Shown here piece by piece: positions 43,828-52,149 of a stretch of DNA of 64,000 nt. Source of the stretch: JAJFJD01 sp965228695 (lineage in GTDB: Bacteria; Pseudomonadota; Alphaproteobacteria; UBA8366); assembly GCA_965228695.1 (NCBI GenBank), contig CBDDIB010000002.1, positions 4,030,001-4,094,000 of the forward strand. Direction: 5' to 3'. Positions within the stretch are counted from its first letter, which is position 1; each line of letters opens with the position of its first letter. The notes under the pieces were generated by a model that saw only the letters and a program-made list of their open reading frames with translations, was not told the origin of the DNA and ran no database searches. The position numbers and the translations under genes are program-made.

Positions 43828-44619
43828 ATGAGTGCTGAACCAATCTCGGTCACTACGGTCGATCCCGCGGAACTCCGCGAAGAAGTGCGGAAAAAGTACC
43901 GCGAAGTCGCGGTCGAACCGGCGGGAACCTATCATTTCCACACCGGCCGACCGCTTGCCAAACGGCTAGGTTACGACGGGTCAATCGTCGACCCAATGCC
44001 GGACGCGGCGGTCGAATCCTTTGCCGGCGTCGGCAATCCCTTCTCGCTCCGATCTCTTGCGGCCGGCGAACGCGTTGTCGATATCGGGTCCGGCGGCGGC
44101 TTCGATTGTTTCGTCGCCGCTCAACAGATCGGCCCGGGCGGACAGGTGATCGGGATCGATATGACCGAAGAGATGCTCGAGAAATCACGCGATACAGCCC
44201 GAACCATGGCGCTCGACCATGTTGAGTTTCGCGAAGGAATCATCGAGGAGATGCCCGTCGAAGATAGCTGGGCAGATGTGGTTATCAGCAACGGCGTCAT
44301 CAACCTGTGTGCCGACAAACGCAGCGTTTTCGCCGAAATCGACCGTGTCTTAAAGCCCGGCGGCCATCTGCAGTTCGCCGATATCGCGAACGGCAAACCG
44401 GTTCCCGAGGCGGCGATCAACAATATCGACCTCTGGACCGCTTGAATCGCCGGTGGCCTGCCGTGTGCAGGCTGGAAGCAGATGATCGAGAAAGCGGGTT
44501 TCGAAGGCGTGAAAATTGGCAGCGCTGTCGATACCTTTGGCGGCGCCGGCGGCGAGAAGAATGCCCGCGCGTTCGAGGTGTATGGTTATGCTTTCCTTGC
44601 ACGGAAACCAGTCGGTTAG
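43828..44619 (+). CDS. ArsM-like SAM methyltransferase, candidate selenoprotein with in-frame TGA (Sec206)
   Basis: Reading through a TGA at 44443-44445 gives 263 residues ending at TAG 44617. ATG 43828 has TTTGGAGG at 6 bases. Motif I is VVDIGSGGGFD (84-94), post-motif DMTEEML (111-117), and SNGVINLCADK (154-164) and VLKPGGHLQFADI complete the class I fold of the UbiE/ArsM group. The sequence around the TGA, INNIDLWTA-[TGA]-IAGGLPCAGW, aligns with the ArsM stretch LWGECLGGAL, where the TGA sits at the As(III)-binding Cys (Cys224 of the algal CmArsM). After the TGA the frame is open for 57 codons and looks conserved (MIEKAGFEGVKIG, AFEVYGYAFLARKP). A SECIS-like hairpin lies at 44454-44474. 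ArsM Cys174 is replaced here (SNG instead of SNC). Methyltransferase selenoproteins have been annotated in bacteria. A simple nonsense mutation is the alternative. Confidence 0.75.
44454..44474 (+). promoter_or_regulatory. SECIS-like hairpin downstream of the in-frame TGA
   Basis: GCCTGC (44456-44461) pairs with GCAGGC (44467-44472), extended by G-U and U-G wobbles to 8 bp (44454-44474). The 5-base loop CGTGT has G as second base. The loop starts 16 bases after the TGA. Bacterial SECIS elements have an apical loop about 16-37 nt after the UGA with a G among the first two loop bases, so this fits. It overlaps coding sequence as expected. Confidence 0.65.
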
Positions 44620-44648
44620 AGAGGTGTCGCAATGCCAAGGATGATGCC

Positions 44649-45017
44649 ATGATTTCAGACGCGGAGACCCGCGGGAAATGGTTGGCCCCGGCATGCACCA
44701 TCTTGGCGGTCCTCGCCTGCTACGGCACGTTGGCCACGGTCGCTGTGCTTTCCTTGATGGGGATTACCTTGGCGATCAACGAAGGCATCTGGGCGGGCGC
44801 CATTGTCGTGTTCGCCCTGCTCGCCCTTACGGGTCTGGTGTTGAGCTGGCGCCATCACCGGGCCTTATCGCCTCTACTGCTCGGCGTCGCCGGTGCCGGC
44901 ATGATTGTGTTCACGATGACCGTTTCCTACAACCAACCGATCGAGATAGCTGGGTTCGTGCTACTCGTTCTTGCGGCGTTTCTCGATTGGCGGGCGAAGC
45001 AATCGGCACGCGGATGA
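44649..45017 (+). CDS. Small four-helix membrane protein, possibly MerC-like
   Basis: A 122-residue protein with four hydrophobic segments (about 12-34, 44-66, 73-91, 96-114). Two Cys lie in the first helix (C16 and C24), and LMGITLAINEGIWAG is in the second region. This layout is reminiscent of MerC-family mercury transport proteins, but I cannot confirm the family. ATG 44649 has AAGGA at 7 bases. It begins 29 bases after the methyltransferase stop, so the two form an operon; a metal(loid) link between them is inference. Confidence 0.55.
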   Translation: MISDAETRGKWLAPACTILAVLACYGTLATVAVLSLMGITLAINEGIWAGAIVVFALLALTGLVLSWRHHRALSPLLLGVAGAGMIVFTMTVSYNQPIEIAGFVLLVLAAFLDWRAKQSARG

Positions 45018-45058
45018 CGGGCGCACCGGACATCGCCCGCGCCACAGTCGAACGAGAG

Positions 45059-45730
45059 CTATGCGAGGTGATAGGCCTTCGGGGCAACATGCTGCCGAAA
45101 CCCTTCCCTGTCCGCCAGCCGCGCTTGCCAGGCCTCTAGACAAGGCAGCTTCGGGCTTGGCCGTTCAAAGCAGTACCATCGATAGACTGCCGCGCCCGGA
45201 GGGATATCGCCGACCGTGAAGTCCGCACCGGCCACATATGGCTGGTCGGCCAAATGCCGGTCGAGAAGTTGGAGCCACGGCAGGATGGTGTCGCACGCTA
45301 CGGCGACATTCTTCTCGCTTCGCTGCTCCGCCGCCAACCGCACCAGCTCCATCACGAGGATATGCAGGGCGGGCTCCAGCCGGGCACCGGTCCACTCCAT
45401 CCATTGGCTCGCGAGCCCGAGGGTTTCGAGACTATCGCCGTAGAGCTTATCCGACGCAAATTTCTGCGCCAGATAGCGGACGATGACATTCGATTCCCAG
45501 AGCACGAACCCATCGTCATCTATCGTCGGAACGGTCCCGTTCGGGTTCATCTTCCGATATTCCGGTGTATCGACGACACCGTATGGCTTGCCACCGCCCG
45601 AGACATGACCGTCCGGCCCCATGGTAGCGCTGGCGAGGATCAACTCGAACGGCAGGCCGGCCTCGGCACAGGCCCATAGAACGCGCTGGGTATGGATAGA
45701 ATTGGGACGCCCCCAAATTCGGAATGTCAT
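45059..45730 (-). CDS. Glutathione S-transferase
   Basis: A 223-residue enzyme. TFRIWGRPNSIHTQRVLWACAEAGL opens the thioredoxin-like domain (active-site Ser/Asn type, RPNS), MNPNGTVPTIDDDGFVLWESNVIVRYLA gives the glutathione-binding P and ES motifs, and the C-terminal helical domain contains YVAGADFTVGDI. I start at ATG 45730 since the frame upstream is not conserved. Substrate unknown. Confidence 0.88.
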   Translation of the reverse strand: MTFRIWGRPNSIHTQRVLWACAEAGLPFELILASATMGPDGHVSGGGKPYGVVDTPEYRKMNPNGTVPTIDDDGFVLWESNVIVRYLAQKFASDKLYGDSLETLGLASQWMEWTGARLEPALHILVMELVRLAAEQRSEKNVAVACDTILPWLQLLDRHLADQPYVAGADFTVGDIPPGAAVYRWYCFERPSPKLPCLEAWQARLADREGFRQHVAPKAYHLA

Positions 45731-45832
45731 TTTCCCTGACCCTTCAATTGCTACACGCTGACACTGTCGCCACTTTGCCCCACCGCTAAGGCGGCCGTTT
45801 TCACTCTCCAAACGACCTATGGGTCGGAACCG

Positions 45833-46432
45833 CTAGGCTTCCGGCGATAATTGGCCACGGTATCGCACGATCAATCCCCCGCCCAAGGGTGCGTTGAGAG
45901 ACACATCAAAATGAAAATCGCCGTCGACGGCGAACTCCCGGCTATCGCTTTCCGGCAGGAACGGTCGGGGAATTGGAATGCCGAGCAACCAGCCACGCCG
46001 TACAAACAGAAACAAGACCCCTTCGCACACCGGCAGATCCTGCTCGTAGTTGAACAGCCAAAACCGCTCGCGATAACGATACGGTGCGTCGGCGGGCGTG
46101 AGATATGATCGAAATTTCCGACCAGCAAAATTGCGCTCCCATACCTCGCCGGTCTCAGTACAGGTCTTGATCATCGTCAACCGCACATTTTTGCCGGCCT
46201 CCGGAAAACGAAAGAACCAGGCCGCCAATCGAGCGATCAGGCCGCTACCGCGCGTAACCTCCGCGAATCCTGAAAACCGCTCCTCGTCTTGAACCGAATG
46301 GAGACGTTGTACCGCGGGCGCCAAGGCCGCCCACCGGTCGCCCAGCGCCGCTTGAAACAAGGTGGGACGGATTGAGCCGCTATCGGTCGTGGCGCGGTCG
46401 AAGTCGGCATGTTGCCCCGTGATGCCGCTCAT
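45833..46432 (-). CDS. DUF4166 domain protein
   Basis: A 199-residue protein that matches DUF4166 by eye: VQRLHSV...FSGFAEVTRG near 43-62, WERNFAGRKFRSYL (about 98-111), ERFWLFNYEQDLPVCEGVLFLFVRRGWLLGIPIPR (about 121-155) and FHFDVSLNAPLGGGLIVRYRGQL at the end. Function unknown. The DCC-family gene lies 4 bases upstream, so they form an operon, a common pairing. Confidence 0.75.
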   Translation of the reverse strand: MSGITGQHADFDRATTDSGSIRPTLFQAALGDRWAALAPAVQRLHSVQDEERFSGFAEVTRGSGLIARLAAWFFRFPEAGKNVRLTMIKTCTETGEVWERNFAGRKFRSYLTPADAPYRYRERFWLFNYEQDLPVCEGVLFLFVRRGWLLGIPIPRPFLPESDSREFAVDGDFHFDVSLNAPLGGGLIVRYRGQLSPEA

Positions 46433-46436
46433 CTAC

Positions 46437-46901
46437 CTACCCTATCAATCTCTCACGGAGGTTTTGGTCCGCCACTGCGCACATATCAGTGTGCCCGAAG
46501 AGGCGGTAGCGGTTTCGTGCGATGCGTCGATAAATCCAATCCTGAATGAATCTCGGGACGATGCGAAGTGGCTGCAACATCCGTCCCCAACCGCCAATCC
46601 TGGCGCCGACACGTATCACGGCATCGATCGACGTATAGGCTCGCCCGTCAATGAGGTATAGCCAGGTTTCGGGGGACGCCGGATCTACACCGAAATGGCG
46701 TAGCACGGCCTGGCCAAGCGCCGACTGAACCGGGCAAATCTTGATTTCCCGCGTGACGTCGAATCGGGCAATAAGGCGCGCACCGGTGGTACAGAGGACA
46801 CAATCGCCATCCATGAACGTTACGGGACCACGGTCATCAAAGTCCGGCACCGAGGGATCATCTCTGTACGAGTATGCTGACTGACTATCCGTATGCTGCA
46901 T
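46437..46901 (-). CDS. Thiol-disulfide oxidoreductase DCC family (YuxK/DUF393)
   Basis: A 154-residue protein. VTFMDGDCVLCTTGARLIARFD holds the DxDCxxC motif of the family, and KICPVQSALGQAVLRHFGVDP and YLIDGRAYTSIDAVIRVGARIGG follow in the usual order. The family is thought to act on thiols/disulfides but its role is not settled. Start ATG 46901; GTG 46910 is also possible. It is upstream of the DUF4166 gene with 4 bases between. The 240 bases upstream (46911-47141) show no gene. Confidence 0.8.
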   Translation of the reverse strand: MQHTDSQSAYSYRDDPSVPDFDDRGPVTFMDGDCVLCTTGARLIARFDVTREIKICPVQSALGQAVLRHFGVDPASPETWLYLIDGRAYTSIDAVIRVGARIGGWGRMLQPLRIVPRFIQDWIYRRIARNRYRLFGHTDMCAVADQNLRERLIG

Positions 46902-47141
46902 CCTTACCACCGGTTTTCATCAGCAGATCCATCGTATAATCAACAGCTTGGACAACCAAGGCACTAATTGTCGCTGTCCCGTGCGAGCCGGGCGACGGCC
47001 CTGGGCCGTGCCTTTCACTCCACAGTCAGGTTTCTTTCGGAAAGGTAACGAAACGCCAAGTCGCATCAGGCATGGTGATACGGGTTCCGCGAGACTGAAA
47101 ACGGCTACTCCAGTAAACAGCCTATCTCCAGCGGAAACCGT

Positions 47142-47217
47142 TGGTTGGAGCGTTAGGGTATGAACCTTGACTCCGTGATTTCCAGCGAAATGCGCCACCA
47201 GGCTGCGCTGGAGTCCG
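47142..47217 (-). pseudogene. Degenerate tRNA-Pro copy
   Basis: This 76-base stretch lines up over its whole length with the intact tRNA-Pro(GGG) at 50016-50092. It shares the D-arm region (GCGCAGCCTGGT), the T-arm region (GGTTCA) and the encoded CCA, and even the 5' flank (a block starting GACACTCTTT and ending GGCCCGCG). Changes break the acceptor stem (CGGACTC against CGCTCCA) and anticodon stem, and the anticodon position reads GGA rather than GGG, so it is not expected to work. It lies 30 bases from the ppk2 stop. Confidence 0.75.
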
Positions 47218-47246
47218 ACACTCTTTTGGCCCGCGCTGTCGTCCGT

Positions 47247-48068
47247 TCACACCACCGTCACGCCTTTCGGATCGAAGTCGGGCGCCGGATACTGTGGGTC
47301 CATATCCTCCAACGTCAGACGCACCAAGCGGGCGACCACGGCGTTGCGGTACCAGTTCCTGTCGGCCGGTATCACATACCAAGGCGCCCACGCCGTCGAG
47401 CAGCGGTCGAGCATGATCTCGAACGCGTCTTGATATTCATCCCATAGCGCACGTTCGTCCAAGTCCCGCTGATTGAACTTCCAGCGCTTTCTCGGGATGT
47501 CGACCCGTTCTTGAAGCCTTTCCCGCTGTTCCTCCTTGGAAACCTGAAGATAGATTTTGACGATCCGGGTGCCGTATGAGCTGAGCAGCCGCTCGAATTC
47601 GTTGATCTGGCCGTACCGCGCCTCAATGATTTCATCGTCGACGAGGCCATGCACCCGCACGACCAGGACATCCTCGTAGTGCGATCGGTTGAAGATCGCG
47701 ATTTCCCCCTTCGCCGGCACTTTCCGGTGCACCCGCCACAAGAAATCGTGGGACAACTCTTCCGGCGTCGGTTTCTTGAAGCTGTGCGCGCGAATTCCCA
47801 ACGGGTCGACCGGGCCAAAGACCTTGCGAATGGTCCCGTCTTTGCCGGCGGCGTCGGTCGCCTGGAGTACGAGAAGAAGAGATTGTTCGCCCTCGGCAAT
47901 AAGACGGTCCTGAAGCTTGTCTATGGCTTCGGTGTCCTTGCGGAGCGACTTCTCGGCCGCGTCCCGGTCCTTAAAGTAACTCGTATCCCTGAGATCGTTC
48001 TTGGACAGGTCGGGTCGGGTTTCCGGCGCAACCGCAAACATTTCGGCGAAGGTCTTTAGGCTCATCAT
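47247..48068 (-). CDS. ppk2: Polyphosphate kinase 2 family protein
   Basis: A 273-residue PPK2. LLLVLQATDAAGKDGTIRKVFGPVDPLGI is the Walker A region (about 65-93), SHDFLWRVHRKVPAKGEIAIFNRSHYEDVLVVRVHG the Walker B/lid region, and RDWY-like APWYVIPADRNWYRNAVVARL the C-terminal signature. PPK2 makes NTPs or ADP from polyphosphate. Class assignment (I-III) cannot be made by eye. ATG 48068 or 48065. It sits between the pseudo-tRNA and the CapK-like gene, with a 360-base gap to the latter. Confidence 0.92.
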   Translation of the reverse strand: MMSLKTFAEMFAVAPETRPDLSKNDLRDTSYFKDRDAAEKSLRKDTEAIDKLQDRLIAEGEQSLLLVLQATDAAGKDGTIRKVFGPVDPLGIRAHSFKKPTPEELSHDFLWRVHRKVPAKGEIAIFNRSHYEDVLVVRVHGLVDDEIIEARYGQINEFERLLSSYGTRIVKIYLQVSKEEQRERLQERVDIPRKRWKFNQRDLDERALWDEYQDAFEIMLDRCSTAWAPWYVIPADRNWYRNAVVARLVRLTLEDMDPQYPAPDFDPKGVTVV

Positions 48069-48428
48069 TCGACTCGATTCTCGATTGGACGCTCTACTAT
48101 AGCGTCAACGAACGGTTGGGATGATCGATACACAGATATGAACTCGCACTTTACCGTCAGAGGCGAGCTTTCTTTGCAAATAGATGCCCCGTGCCCGATC
48201 GAAAACGGACAGGGCCAATTGACCGGCACTGAGCGGTCCTTCGTAATCGCCGGCGCCATCGGCCTCGCTCTCATGGCGGTATTCCGGTGTCGGCTTTAAC
48301 TGTATGGTGTGGCTGCTGTGATTTCTTTGGGTAGCAAATGCGGATACGAACCATTTGAATTCCACCCTTCGCAACCACGAAGCGATGATCGCGGAACACT
48401 GTTTTTCGAATCATTTAGTTAGCGGAGA
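48069..48428. other. Divergent intergenic region, ppk2 / CapK-like gene
   Basis: 360 bases with lower GC content and no gene that I can support. It must carry promoters for both flanking genes. No hairpin, repeat or operator was recognised. Confidence 0.4.
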
Positions 48429-49820
48429 ATGACCCCGCCAAGCCAAACCGAATTACTGACCGGCGTCTACACCCGGCTGCCGATTGCACTTCAAAACGCG
48501 GCATTGACGGCGTTCGGTCACTATGTCCGACGGACGCGATACAACCGAGCCTATACGGACCTATTCCACAACGTTGTCGCGCGGGATTCCTGGTCGGCCG
48601 AGCAATTGCGCGACTTTTTGACTCGCCGCATTTCCGCCTTCGTGCATCACGCCGCGAGCACCGTGCCGTATTACCGTGACCTGTTCGCTCGGGAAGGCAT
48701 CGACCCGCGTTCGATATCCTCTATCGACGATTTATCCCGTGTTCCCTTGCTCGATAAACACACGGTTCAGGACCGGCTGCCCGAATTCATGTCGGAGGCT
48801 TTTCCGAAAAATCAGCTGCTGTCGAACGAAACAAGCGGATCGACGGGCACAGGGTTGAAGTTTTTTATGACGAAACAGGCCAACCGCGAACAATGGGCGG
48901 TTTGGTGGCGGCACAGGCTTCGCCACGGCATCGCGCTCGGCACCCCGGCCGCCATATTCCGAGGGGTTGCGCTGGTTCCAATCGACCAAGACAGACCGCC
49001 GTTTTGGCGCAGGAACGGCGCGGAAAACCAACTCTATGTCAGCGGGAATCACATCAACGAAAACAGCACCGGCGCAATTGTCGACGAGCTCAATCGCCGA
49101 AATATTCAATGGCTGCACGGAAACCCCTCTGCAATTTCGCTTTTGGCCGCCCTGATGATCGATGCGGACCGGCGTCTCGATCATCCGCTCCGATGGATTA
49201 CGCTCGGGTCCGAGCAAGTGCTGGATCATCAGCGCGATAAAATCGAAACTGCGTTCGGGGTTCGGCCGACACAGCATTATGGCGTGGCCGAGGCGATCGG
49301 GAACATATCGGAAGATCCGGACGGGGTTTTGTACGTTGACGAGGATTTTGCCGCGATCGAGTTCCTGGACACGGACGAACCCGGCGTCGCCGCCGTCGTC
49401 GGGACAAATCTCTCGAATCCGGCATTTCCGCTCCTCCGCTACAAGGCAGAAGATACCGTCGAAGTAGACGGTGGCCGTGACCCCCGCGGACGGCGTCGCG
49501 TGGAGAGCATTAATGGCCGGACCGACGACTATGTCCTCCTGCCCAACGGGTCGAAGATCGGGCGGCTGGATTTTCTCTTCAAAGGACAGCGCAACGTTCG
49601 CGAGGCGCAAATTCGGCAATCTCGCGTCGGCCATCTGACCCTAAAGATTGTTCGGGGGCCGTCCTATTGCGATGAAGATGAAGCAAAAATTCAAGCGATA
49701 GCGCGGGCCCGCATCAGCGCAGATACAGAGATTACGTTCGACTACGTCGATTCGATCGAGCGAACGGGCCGCGGCAAGATGAGCTTTGTCGTATCCTCGC
49801 TAAAGGACGGGAAGTTGTAG
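48429..49820 (+). CDS. CapK/PaaK-like adenylate-forming enzyme
   Basis: A 463-residue member of the phenylacetate-CoA ligase/CapK group. NETSGSTGTGLKFFMTKQ (about 137-154) is the AMP/phosphate-loop; FGVRPTQHYGVAEAIGNISEDPDG (about 277-300) contains the Y-G-x-E motif, and GRTDDYVLLPNGSKIGRL (about 360-377) the hinge. CapK proteins are found in capsule and surface polysaccharide clusters, but no such genes are near. The gene is somewhat lower in GC than its neighbours and lies with ppk2 between the two tRNA-Pro copies, which could mean acquisition as a block. Confidence 0.85.
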   Translation: MTPPSQTELLTGVYTRLPIALQNAALTAFGHYVRRTRYNRAYTDLFHNVVARDSWSAEQLRDFLTRRISAFVHHAASTVPYYRDLFAREGIDPRSISSIDDLSRVPLLDKHTVQDRLPEFMSEAFPKNQLLSNETSGSTGTGLKFFMTKQANREQWAVWWRHRLRHGIALGTPAAIFRGVALVPIDQDRPPFWRRNGAENQLYVSGNHINENSTGAIVDELNRRNIQWLHGNPSAISLLAALMIDADRRLDHPLRWITLGSEQVLDHQRDKIETAFGVRPTQHYGVAEAIGNISEDPDGVLYVDEDFAAIEFLDTDEPGVAAVVGTNLSNPAFPLLRYKAEDTVEVDGGRDPRGRRRVESINGRTDDYVLLPNGSKIGRLDFLFKGQRNVREAQIRQSRVGHLTLKIVRGPSYCDEDEAKIQAIARARISADTEITFDYVDSIERTGRGKMSFVVSSLKDGKL

Positions 49821-50015
49821 CGAACATTTCGGCATCGCGGAGCGTCTCCGTCCTTGCGGCCGCCGGCGGCTGTTTTCGGATGCCGAATCCGACCATCGAA
49901 GGCCCGTACCCAACTCTGCAACGCCCATATCTGACGGATGGCTCAAGGCGCCGTTGCGGGGTCACGCCGAACTCTGTTTGGACGAAAAGGATAGGTCACA
50001 GAGTGCTTAGAAAAT

Positions 50016-50092
50016 TGGTCGGAGCGGCAGGATTTGAACCTACGACCCCTTCACCCCCAGTGAAGTGCGCTACCAGGCTGCGCTACGCTCCG
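50016..50092 (-). tRNA. tRNA-Pro (anticodon GGG)
   Basis: On the minus strand a complete cloverleaf reads from CGGAGCG (5' acceptor, 50092) through D-arm GCGCAGCCTGGTAGCGC, anticodon arm CTTCA-CTGGGGG-TGAAG with GGG anticodon, and T-arm GTAGGTTCAAATCCTGC, to CGCTCCG and discriminator A plus encoded CCA (50018-50016). It is 77 bases long. The merR-like gene is transcribed on the same strand 81 bases upstream. Confidence 0.97.
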
Positions 50093-50173
50093 ACACTCTT
50101 TCGGCCTTTTGGCCCGCGGAGGCCCGCGAGCGGCGGCACTCTAACGCCGGGGATCACCCGACGCAATCGGCGA

Positions 50174-50737
50174 TTAGTTTCCGCCCTGCCCTGGCAACAT
50201 CCCACGTAAGGCGGTCAATTCCTCGAGGATCGATTCCAATTCGCGGCGTGTATCAGGGCTGAGTTTCCGGCCCGTGGGTTGGGCCGTCACCGGCTCGGCG
50301 CTCGTCGATGCGGCTGGCACACCCGGTGCAGGTTCCGGCGCCGATTCCGCCGTGACGACCGCGCCACCTTGCGAGACGGTCGCTTGCTGCACCGGCGTCT
50401 CTTCCGGCTCGGTCGCGACATCTTGCGTCTCGTCCGCCGCCTTCAACACCGCTTTCACGCCGCTTTGCCGCAACAGCCGTTGCACGCCGCGGATCGTATA
50501 GCCCTCGGTATAGAGAAGATCGCGAATGCGCCGCAGCAGCGCGAGGTCTTCCGGGCGGTAGTACCGCCGTCCCCCGCCGCGTTTCAACGGCTTCACCTGG
50601 CTGAATTTGGTTTCCCAAAAGCGCAGCACATGCTGCGGTACATCGAGTTCATCCGACACTTCGCTTATCGTGCGAAAAGCGGAAGCCGATTTCGCCGATT
50701 GTCCTCGCCGAGAGCCGGATTCAGACACTTGGTCCAT
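50174..50737 (-). CDS. MerR-family transcriptional regulator
   Basis: A 187-residue protein. The MerR DNA-binding domain covers about residues 20-90 (FRTISEVSDELDVPQHVLRFWETKF, then GGGRRYYRPEDLALLRRIRDLL, YTIRGVQRLLRQSG). After it comes a Pro/Ala/Glu-rich linker and a C-terminal helix (LESILEELTALRGML). No cysteine metal site. This type sits next to ihfA in many alphaproteobacteria, starting 2 bases after the ihfA stop here. Targets unknown. Confidence 0.88.
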   Translation of the reverse strand: MDQVSESGSRRGQSAKSASAFRTISEVSDELDVPQHVLRFWETKFSQVKPLKRGGGRRYYRPEDLALLRRIRDLLYTEGYTIRGVQRLLRQSGVKAVLKAADETQDVATEPEETPVQQATVSQGGAVVTAESAPEPAPGVPAASTSAEPVTAQPTGRKLSPDTRRELESILEELTALRGMLPGQGGN

Positions 50738-50739
50738 CC

Positions 50740-51063
50740 TCAGGACTCAACATTCCCTTCAATTTTATCGAGACTTCGATTGATCCGATTCTTCAAAACG
50801 TGGCTGGGACGAAAGACCAAGACGCGGCGCGGAAGAATGGGAACCTCTTCACCGGTCTTGGGGTTGCGGCCAATACGCTGACCTTTCTGGCGAACGAAAA
50901 AACTGCCAAAGGACGAGATCTTAACCATTTCGCCTTTTGTCAGAGCGCCGCAAATCTCCCCCAGCACCGTTTCGACCAAATCCGCAGACTCATTTCGAGA
51001 GAGGCCTACCTCTTGGTAAACCGCCTCCGTAAGTTGGGCCCGGGTTAAAGTTCTACCCGCCAT
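50740..51063 (-). CDS. ihfA: Integration host factor subunit alpha
   Basis: A 107-residue HU/IHF-fold protein. TLTRAQLTEAVYQEVGLSRNESADLVETVL opens it, VKISSFGSFFVRQKGQRIGRNPKTGEEVPI is the DNA-bending beta-arm with the intercalating Pro, and VLVFRPSHVLKNRIN ends the domain. ATG 51063 is chosen to give the standard N-terminus, with GGGGGAG nearby. Located between fabH and merR as in many relatives. Confidence 0.95.
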   Translation of the reverse strand: MAGRTLTRAQLTEAVYQEVGLSRNESADLVETVLGEICGALTKGEMVKISSFGSFFVRQKGQRIGRNPKTGEEVPILPRRVLVFRPSHVLKNRINRSLDKIEGNVES

Positions 51064-51177
51064 TGATCTCCCCCTATGAAACGTGCTGGGACTACCGTAC
51101 CCGCCCACCAGGTGAACAGTCAATTCCAAAGGCTTGGCGTCATTGAATTAAATGGTCCCAGTCGAGATTCCCGACAT

Positions 51178-52149
51178 TCACCAGCGCAATAGTGCCGATC
51201 CCCACGTAAAGCCGCCGCCCATCGCAGTTAACGATACCAACTGACCTTTTTGCAACCGCCCGTCGGTATCGGCAGCGGTCAACGCCAACGGGATCGTGGC
51301 CGCCGACGTGTTGGCCTGTTTATCGACCGTGACGACAACTTGCTCGGGCTTCAGCGCCAACCGTTTCGCCATGCTGTCCATGATGCGGATATTCGCCTGG
51401 TGCGGTACGACCCAATCCAAATCGCTGGCGCTTAACGTATTGGCTTCAAGCGATTTTTCGACGGCCTCCGCCATCCGAGTCACCGCATGCCGAAATACTT
51501 CCCGCCCCTCCATCCGAAGATGCCCGGCAACGCCGGTCGTCGACGGGCCACCGTCGACATACAGCATTTCGTAGCCGCTGCCGTCCGAGAAGATATGCGT
51601 CGACAGGATGCCGCGGTCCGTATTGTCGCCTTTGCCGTCCTCGCCGCGCAGGATGACCGCCCCGGCCCCATCGCCGAAGAGCACGCACGTCGATCGGTCC
51701 TTCCAATCGAGAATCCGGCTGAATGTCTCGGCGCCCACGACCATCGCGGTATCGGCTTGCCCCAAGCGAATCATGTTGTCGGCCACCGACAGGGCGTAGA
51801 TGAAGCCGCTGCAGACGGCCTGCACGTCGAACGCCGCACCGCGCTGCATGCCGAGTTCCGCTTGCACACGGGTCGCGGTGGCCGGGAAGGTGTTGTCGGG
51901 GGTTGCGGTCGCGACGACGAGAACGTCGATCTCGTCGACACTGCATCCCGTGCGGTCGAGTGCATTGCGGCAGGCATTCAACGCCAGGTCTGAGGTCGTC
52001 TCGCCGTCCGCCGCGATACGCCGCTCGCAAATGCCCGTTCGTTGACGTATCCACTCGTCGGAGGTTTCAAGGTCCTCCGGAAGGTCGTCGTTGGTGACAA
52101 TGCGTTCGGGAAGATAGGCCCCGCAGCCAAGAACAACCGATCGCCGCAT
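51178..52149 (-). CDS. fabH: Beta-ketoacyl-ACP synthase III
   Basis: A 323-residue thiolase-fold enzyme that starts fatty acid synthesis by condensing acetyl-CoA with malonyl-ACP. The catalytic Cys is in VQAVCSGFIYAL (about 113), His in WVVPHQANIRIM (about 248) and Asn in VDKQANTSAATIPLAL (about 278). TSDEWIRQRTGICERRIA near residue 31 is the N-terminal signature. It is directly adjacent to plsX (stop-to-start with no gap). Confidence 0.97.
   Translation of the reverse strand: MRRSVVLGCGAYLPERIVTNDDLPEDLETSDEWIRQRTGICERRIAADGETTSDLALNACRNALDRTGCSVDEIDVLVVATATPDNTFPATATRVQAELGMQRGAAFDVQAVCSGFIYALSVADNMIRLGQADTAMVVGAETFSRILDWKDRSTCVLFGDGAGAVILRGEDGKGDNTDRGILSTHIFSDGSGYEMLYVDGGPSTTGVAGHLRMEGREVFRHAVTRMAEAVEKSLEANTLSASDLDWVVPHQANIRIMDSMAKRLALKPEQVVVTVDKQANTSAATIPLALTAADTDGRLQKGQLVSLTAMGGGFTWGSALLRW

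Noticed and set aside
43828..44445. Methyltransferase as a plain 205-residue protein or simple pseudogene
   Set aside because: The downstream frame is intact for 57 codons with family-like sequence and a SECIS-like hairpin sits at the proper distance. A one-base TGC to TGA mutation cannot be excluded without the genome's sel genes.
47142..47217. A second functional tRNA (anticodon GGA, Ser)
   Set aside because: The acceptor stem has at least three mismatches and the anticodon stem does not pair, so it cannot fold into a working tRNA.
48065..48374. Short minus-strand frames upstream of ppk2
   Set aside because: They have no ribosome-binding site and no recognisable sequence; treated as part of the ppk2 promoter region.
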